A DNA stretch of 9,539 nucleotides, from assembly GCA_958444395.1 (NCBI GenBank), contig CAUCOL010000041.1:1-9539 (forward strand), in the 5' to 3' direction. This DNA is from an uncultured Lachnospiraceae bacterium. GTDB taxonomy: Bacteria > Bacillota > Clostridia > Lachnospirales > Lachnospiraceae. The notes below the pieces were generated by a model. That model was not told the DNA's origin. It worked only from the letters and a program-made list of their open reading frames with translations, and made no database searches. A program made the position numbers and the translations under genes. Of the stretch, positions 6,069 through 9,539 are shown one piece after another. The first letter of the stretch is position 1; each line of letters starts with the position of its first letter.

Positions 6069-6938
6069 ATGATGAGAGTATTTAAAAAATTAGTAACACT
6101 GGCAGCCATCGCTACAGTTGCTGTAGCTACCGCAGCTTGCGGAAACACAGGAAAGGACAGTGCCAATAAGAATGCATCCGGTCAGGTATACCGCACACTG
6201 GATGAGATCAAGAAAGACGGCACGATCAATATCGGCGTATTCTCCGACAAGAATCCATTTGGTTATGTTGATGAGAACGGAGATTATCAGGGCTATGATG
6301 TATATTTTGCAGAGCGTATGGCAAAGGATCTGGGGGTCAAGATCAATTACGTATCCACAGAGGCAGCAAACCGTGTTGAATATCTGCAGACCGGTAAGGT
6401 GGATGTGATCCTTGCAAACTTTACCGTAACCGCTGAGCGTGCAAAGCAGGTAGACTTCTGCCTTCCTTATATGAATGTAGCACTCGGTGTAGTATCCAGA
6501 GACGATAATGTGATCAAGAGCATTGATAACTGGAATAAAAAGGATTCCATGATCGTCATTTCCGGTACGACAGCAGAAACATATCTGATGGAAAATTATC
6601 CGGATATTCCGCTTCAGAAGTTTGACTCTTATGCAACAGCCAAAGAGGCATTCCAGAATGGTACATCGGTCGCATGGGCAAATGATAATACAGAGGTTAT
6701 CGCATTCTCTCTGCAGAATAAAGGTTATACCGTCGGTATTCCATCTCTGGGCAGCAGCGACAGCATCGCACCGGCTGTCACACAGGGAAATGATGCACTG
6801 AAGGATTGGATCAACGAAGAGATCAAGACACTGGGCAAAGAGAAGTTCTTCCATAAAGATTATGAGGAGACACTCAAGGACACATATGGTTCTGAATATG
6901 AAGACAGTCTGGTAGTTGAAGGTGGAGAGACAAAGTAA
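6069..6938 (+). CDS. Amino acid ABC transporter substrate-binding lipoprotein (CjaA-like, possibly cysteine)
   Basis: A 289-aa extracytoplasmic binding protein, family 3 (SBP_bac_3). A lipoprotein signal peptide (basic MMRVFKK, hydrophobic core, lipobox TAAC) puts the lipidated cysteine at C24. The mature domain begins with DEIKKDGTINIGVF, and TVTAER carries R124, the arginine that in this family binds the substrate carboxylate. ANDNTEV carries D206, which typically binds the amino group. The stretches ILANFTVTAERAKQVDF, LPYMNVALGVVS, GTTAETY and the late SLGSSDSIAPAV resemble CjaA-type cysteine-binding proteins more than glutamine- or arginine-binding ones. That is from memory of the family, so cysteine is a moderate-confidence suggestion. 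The start could be the ATG at 6069 or the next one at 6072; AGAGG (6058-6062) serves either. It is the first gene of an importer operon with its own promoter. Confidence 0.92.
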   Translation: MMRVFKKLVTLAAIATVAVATAACGNTGKDSANKNASGQVYRTLDEIKKDGTINIGVFSDKNPFGYVDENGDYQGYDVYFAERMAKDLGVKINYVSTEAANRVEYLQTGKVDVILANFTVTAERAKQVDFCLPYMNVALGVVSRDDNVIKSIDNWNKKDSMIVISGTTAETYLMENYPDIPLQKFDSYATAKEAFQNGTSVAWANDNTEVIAFSLQNKGYTVGIPSLGSSDSIAPAVTQGNDALKDWINEEIKTLGKEKFFHKDYEETLKDTYGSEYEDSLVVEGGETK

Positions 6939-6962
6939 TATAATAGATCAATGTATGTGGTT

Positions 6963-6989
6963 GAATCAGGCAGTTCTTCTGCCTGATTC
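6963..6989 (+). other. Perfect stem-loop after the binding-protein gene
   Basis: GAATCAGGCAG (6963-6973) and CTGCCTGATTC (6979-6989) form an 11-bp perfect stem around TTCTT, 24 nt after the stop codon. There is no T-run, so it probably protects the 3' end of the binding-protein mRNA rather than ending transcription. Such stem-loops are common in ABC importer operons, where much more binding protein than permease is needed. Confidence 0.65.
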
Positions 6990-7047
6990 TCGCTTTGCTT
7001 AACAGAGAACATTTCGTTTGACAGCCAGGCGGACATACGTTACAGGG

Positions 7048-7082
7048 AGTAAGAAGTGGGGCTACCCGCTTCCTTACTTTTT
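7048..7082 (+). terminator. Intrinsic terminator / attenuator between binding protein and permeases
   Basis: AGTAAGAAGTGGG (7048-7060) pairs with CCCGCTTCCTTACT (7065-7078) with one bulged C and one G-U pair around GCTA. Five T residues (7078-7082) follow. It lies 25 nt before the start of the first permease gene, which has no obvious promoter of its own. Partial readthrough here would set the ratio of binding protein to membrane components. Confidence 0.75.
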
Positions 7083-7107
7083 AGAAATGTCGGAATGGAG
7101 GAATCTC

Positions 7108-7767
7108 ATGGATTGGGAATTTATTGTCAGGTATCTGCCGATGTATGAAAAAGCGGCATGGCTTACCGTGCGGATCGGGTTGATCGGAATCGCCTTTGCG
7201 ATTCTGGTGGGACTGCTCTGTGCGATGATCCAGTATGCGAAAGTGCCCGTATTAAAGAGGATTGTGGCAGTATACATAGAATTGAGCAGAAATACACCTC
7301 TGCTGGTGCAGCTTTTTTTCATTTATTATGGCATCCCAAAGATGGGGCTGCAGCTGAGTGCGGAGGTTTGTGGTGTCATTGGACTGGCATTTCAGGGTGG
7401 CAGCTATATGGCGGAAGCATTCCGGAGTGCGTTGGAGACAATCGAGCCGATCCAGCGGGAAAGTGCACTGAGTCTGGGGATGAATCATCGTCAGGTGATG
7501 CAGTATGTCATTCTTCCGCAGGCAGTATCGATCAGCATTCCGGCATTTGTAGCCAATGTGATCTTCCTGTTGAAGGAAACGAGTGTGTTTAGTGCAATCA
7601 GTCTGGTTGATCTGATGTTTGAAGCGAAGGATCTGATCGGTGTATATTATAAGACCGTAGAAAGCCTGTTTCTTCTGGTCGTATTTTATCTGTTGATCCT
7701 TCTGCCGGTATCGATCATAGGCAGTCTGCTGGAAAGGAGGGTGCGTCATGCCGGATTTGGGGATTGA
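7108..7767 (+). CDS. Amino acid ABC transporter permease 1 (His/Glu/Gln/Arg/opine type)
   Basis: A 219-aa inner-membrane permease (BPD_transp_1 fold) of a polar amino acid importer. It starts MDWEFIVRYLPMYEKAAWLTVRIGL, has the family-typical ELSRNTPLLVQLFFIYYG segment after the second helix, and carries the EAA loop that contacts the ATPase (ESALSLGMNHRQ, from E118, ending VILPQA). About five transmembrane helices are visible. The ATG at 7108 follows GGAGG (7097-7101) at ideal spacing. In-frame upstream sequence from 7018, including an ATG at 7087, overlaps the terminator hairpin and has no RBS, so it was not used. The last 20 bases overlap the next permease gene, implying translational coupling and a heterodimeric channel. 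Confidence 0.92.
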   Translation: MDWEFIVRYLPMYEKAAWLTVRIGLIGIAFAILVGLLCAMIQYAKVPVLKRIVAVYIELSRNTPLLVQLFFIYYGIPKMGLQLSAEVCGVIGLAFQGGSYMAEAFRSALETIEPIQRESALSLGMNHRQVMQYVILPQAVSISIPAFVANVIFLLKETSVFSAISLVDLMFEAKDLIGVYYKTVESLFLLVVFYLLILLPVSIIGSLLERRVRHAGFGD

Positions 7768-8422
7768 TGTATTATTAAAAGGAAGCAATATGCTTCGTCT
7801 TTTACAGGGGCTGTGGGTAGCGATGCAGATCAGTCTGGTGTCGATCTTCATCAGCATGCCGTTAGGTATCCTGGCAGGTGCTCTGATGACCATGAAGAAT
7901 AAGCTAGTGCGTTTTTTATTCCGGATCTATCTGGAGATCGTCCGCATCATGCCGCAGCTGGTACTGCTGTTTATCGTATATTTTGGAAGCACCCGTGTAT
8001 TTGGCTGGAATCTGTCTGGGGAAGCGGCTTCGATCATTGTATTTGCATTCTGGGGTACTGCGGAAATGGGGGATCTGGTGCGTAGTGCGCTGATCAGTAT
8101 ACCGAAGCATCAGTATGAAAGTGCGCAGGCACTCGGCATGTCGAAGGTGCAGACCTATCAGTATATTATTATACCGCAGACGATCCGGCGGCTGATCCCG
8201 CTGGCGATCAATCTGATCACGCGTATGATCAAGACAACGACACTGGTACTGATGATCGGTGTTGTCGAGATGCTGAAGGTGGCACAGCAGATCATTGAGG
8301 CAAACCGTATGACGAGTCCGAATGCAGCGTTTGGTGTATTTTTGACGATCTTTATCTTATATTTTCTGGTGTGCTGGCTGATCAGTCTGGCAGCACGTTA
8401 CTTGGAGAAAAAATGGAAATAA
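7748..8422 (+). CDS. Amino acid ABC transporter permease 2
   Basis: A 224-aa second permease of the same BPD_transp_1 family and partner of the preceding gene. It has the segment [20 protein letters not shown], matching the R-x-x-P-x-L-V-x-L-F pattern of its partner, and the EAA loop [21 protein letters not shown] (from E124). Several hydrophobic helices follow, and the C-terminus is basic (YLEKKWK). AAAGGAGG (7733-7740) sits inside the end of the upstream gene, seven bases before the ATG at 7748. The two genes overlap by 20 bp. Two different permease genes of this size are usual for glutamine-, glutamate- or cysteine-type importers of this family. Confidence 0.92.
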   Translation: MPDLGIDVLLKGSNMLRLLQGLWVAMQISLVSIFISMPLGILAGALMTMKNKLVRFLFRIYLEIVRIMPQLVLLFIVYFGSTRVFGWNLSGEAASIIVFAFWGTAEMGDLVRSALISIPKHQYESAQALGMSKVQTYQYIIIPQTIRRLIPLAINLITRMIKTTTLVLMIGVVEMLKVAQQIIEANRMTSPNAAFGVFLTIFILYFLVCWLISLAARYLEKKWK

Positions 8423-8459
8423 AAGACGCCGACAGGCGTGGAAAGGAATGATTCCGGTT

Positions 8460-9224
8460 ATGGCAGAGACATTGTTAAAAATAGATGCGATTACAAAACA
8501 ATATGATGAGGAACATAAGATCCTGGATGGTTTAAGTCTGGAGATCAGGAAGGGTGAGGTTGTGGTAGTAGTCGGTCCGAGCGGGTGCGGCAAAAGTACA
8601 CTGCTTCGCTGCATTAATGCATTGGAGCCGATCCAGCAGGGCTCCATCTGGCTACAGGATGAGCAGATCGAGTACGGTGCCAAGAATCTGACAGCACTGC
8701 GTCAGAAGATCGGTATGGTATTTCAGAGCTATGAACTATTTCCCCATCTGACCGTGTTGGATAATATTATCCTATCACCGGTCAAGGTGCAGAAGCGTAA
8801 GAAAGAAGAAGTGATCGACGAGGCAAAGCAGCTGTTACAGCGTGTCGGATTGGCAGATAAGACAGACAGTTATCCAAGACAGCTGTCCGGTGGACAGAAG
8901 CAGCGTGTGGCGATCGTGCGTGCCCTTTGTATGCATCCGGAGATTCTGTTATTCGATGAGGTGACGGCAGCACTGGATCCGGAAATGGTGCGGGAGGTAC
9001 TGGATGTTATGCTGGATCTGGCACGACAGGGCAGAACGATGATCATCGTGACGCATGAGATGCAGTTTGCCAAAGCGGTGGCAGATCGTGTGATCTTTCT
9101 GGATGGTGGGCGCATTGTGGAAGAGAATACACCGGAAGAATTTTTTGAGCGTCCGCAGACAGAGCGTGCAAAGAAGTTTTTAAATGTATTTACCTTTGAA
9201 AAGGTAGAGCATGCAAAGGAATAG
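8460..9224 (+). CDS. Amino acid ABC transporter ATP-binding protein
   Basis: A 254-aa cytoplasmic ATPase that powers the importer. All expected motifs are intact: Walker [10 protein letters not shown] (39-47, K45), Q-loop [13 protein letters not shown], signature LSGGQ (142-146), Walker B ILLFDE (D166, E167), and switch histidine H199 in [20 protein letters not shown] and the C-terminal RAKKFLN are typical of the polar amino acid (GlnQ/HisP) subfamily. The start is uncertain. AAAGGA (8442-8447) is immediately before an ATG at 8448 (too close) and 12 bases before the ATG at 8460, so 8460 is preferred; the longer form would add four residues. The gene is 37 bp after permease 2, with a small hairpin (ACGCC/GGCGT, 8426-8439) in the gap, and is the last gene of the operon. 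Confidence 0.93.
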   Translation: MAETLLKIDAITKQYDEEHKILDGLSLEIRKGEVVVVVGPSGCGKSTLLRCINALEPIQQGSIWLQDEQIEYGAKNLTALRQKIGMVFQSYELFPHLTVLDNIILSPVKVQKRKKEEVIDEAKQLLQRVGLADKTDSYPRQLSGGQKQRVAIVRALCMHPEILLFDEVTAALDPEMVREVLDVMLDLARQGRTMIIVTHEMQFAKAVADRVIFLDGGRIVEENTPEEFFERPQTERAKKFLNVFTFEKVEHAKE

Positions 9225-9305
9225 ACAGATTTTGGCAGATTCGATAATAATTTGAAGATTAGGACATTGTCCAGGAAACAGAGTGAAAAGAGTGATTTAT
9301 CGGCG

Positions 9306-9351
9306 AAAAACCAGCGAAGCACAGGAGAAAAACTGTGCTTCGCTGGTTTTT
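9306..9351 (+). terminator. Strong intrinsic terminator of the ABC operon, probably bidirectional
   Basis: A perfect 19-bp stem (9306-9324 with 9333-9351) encloses an 8-nt loop. The 5' arm begins AAAAACCAGCG and the 3' arm ends CGCTGGTTTTT, so a T-run follows the GC-rich core on both strands. It is 81 bp after the ATPase stop codon. The intervening 9225-9305 shows no gene or other clear signal. Confidence 0.93.
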
Positions 9352-9370
9352 ATGCTATTTCAGCCTATTA

Positions 9371-9412
9371 CAGACAGAAAAGAAGAAATGATCGTTTCTT
9401 CTGTGAGGTCTG
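9371..9412 (+). repeat. Interrupted inverted repeat upstream of the CsoR/CstR-type promoter
   Basis: CAGAC (9371-9375) pairs with GTCTG (9408-9412), enclosing AGAAGAAA (9381-9388) and TTTCTTCT (9395-9402) around TGATCG. It lies between the terminator and the promoter at 9447. It is not followed by a T-run on the plus strand. No function can be assigned. Confidence 0.35.
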
Positions 9413-9446
9413 CCGTAGCAGGTGATAAATTTTCTTGATAAAAGGC

Positions 9447-9476
9447 TTGACAAAATACCCCTATAGGGTATATCTT
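9447..9476 (+). promoter_or_regulatory. Predicted promoter of the gene beyond the right edge
   Basis: TTGACA (9447-9452) is a perfect -35 box. Candidate -10 boxes are TATATC (9469-9474, 16-bp spacer) and TATCTT (9471-9476, 18-bp spacer), each 4/6. The first dyad (9455-9471) fills the spacer, so a bound repressor would block RNA polymerase. Confidence 0.65.
9455..9471 (+). promoter_or_regulatory. CsoR/CstR-family-type operator 1
   Basis: ATACCCCTATAGGGTAT is a near-perfect dyad with C- and G-tracts flanked by A/T, the usual form of operators for DUF156 (CsoR copper, CstR persulfide, RcnR-like) repressors. It occupies the promoter spacer between -35 and -10. The regulator itself is not in the window. 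Confidence 0.65.
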
Positions 9477-9493
9477 ATGTTTGCACGAAAGAA

Positions 9494-9510
9494 ATACCCT
9501 ATAGGGGTAT
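9494..9510 (-). promoter_or_regulatory. CsoR/CstR-family-type operator 2
   Basis: ATACCCTATAGGGGTAT on the plus strand is the exact reverse complement of operator 1, with centres 39 bp apart. It lies downstream of the promoter, in the probable 5' leader. Two sites suggest cooperative or double-tetramer repression. Confidence 0.62.
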
Positions 9511-9531
9511 TTGAAAACGCATATGCAGGGT

Positions 9532-9536
9532 AGGAG
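9532..9536 (+). promoter_or_regulatory. Ribosome binding site of a gene starting just beyond the window
   Basis: AGGAG lies three bases from the right edge, so the start codon should fall within the next few bases outside. An ATG at 9523 is upstream of this site and has no RBS. The downstream gene cannot be identified; the operators suggest a DUF156 repressor, a copper system or a sulfur-handling gene. Confidence 0.55.
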
Positions 9537-9539
9537 ATC

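Noticed and set aside
7018..7107. Longer start for permease 1
   Set aside because: The added codons overlap an intrinsic terminator and lack an RBS. MDWEFIV at 7108 with GGAGG fits the family.
1..9539. CRISPR array, tRNA, rRNA, transposase or phage genes
   Set aside because: No regularly spaced repeats, no cloverleaf or rRNA signatures and no mobile-element proteins were seen in the window.

Overview
The window looks like chromosomal DNA from a gut-type anaerobic Firmicute, most likely a Lachnospiraceae member. The grounds are strong AGGAGG-type ribosome binding sites, textbook TTGACA-17-TATAAT promoters, moderate GC, an FprA-type flavoprotein, and the family character of the encoded proteins. 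No species can be named from sequence alone.

Layout. (1) 1-447, minus strand: 5' part of an FprA-type diiron flavoprotein (oxygen or NO reductase) running off the left edge. Its first codons are out of frame with the rest by two extra bases. (2) 448-1026: a divergent control region. A minus-strand promoter serves the flavoprotein. A perfect plus-strand promoter is followed by a yybP-ykoY (manganese) riboswitch with an overlapping intrinsic terminator, then about 165 nt of hairpin-rich, repeat-like DNA of unknown role. (3) 1027-5887, plus strand: a P-type cation ATPase, a small two-helix membrane protein of unknown function, and a Na/Pi-cotransporter-family protein with a C-terminal PhoU-like domain. 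I see no terminator or clear promoter between these three, so they may form one manganese-responsive operon. (4) 5926-9224, plus strand: a polar amino acid ABC importer (lipoprotein binding protein, two permeases, ATPase). It has its own consensus promoter, a structured leader, and an intercistronic stem-loop plus terminator after the binding-protein gene. The binding protein resembles the CjaA-type cysteine-binding subfamily. (5) 9306-9351: a strong, probably bidirectional terminator. (6) 9447-9539: a promoter with two 17-bp CCC/GGG dyads that are exact reverse complements of each other, typical of CsoR/CstR-family repressors, and an RBS for a gene that begins just past the right edge.

How it may work together (inference): high Mn2+ would stabilise the riboswitch aptamer, prevent termination and switch on the ATPase, probably a Mn2+ (and/or Ca2+) exporter, possibly with a phosphate transporter. 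The ABC operon imports an amino acid, possibly cysteine. An 11-base half of the CsoR/CstR-type dyad lies across the -10 region of the ABC promoter, hinting at a shared sulfur or metal signal. All genes are ordinary families; the unusual content is regulatory.
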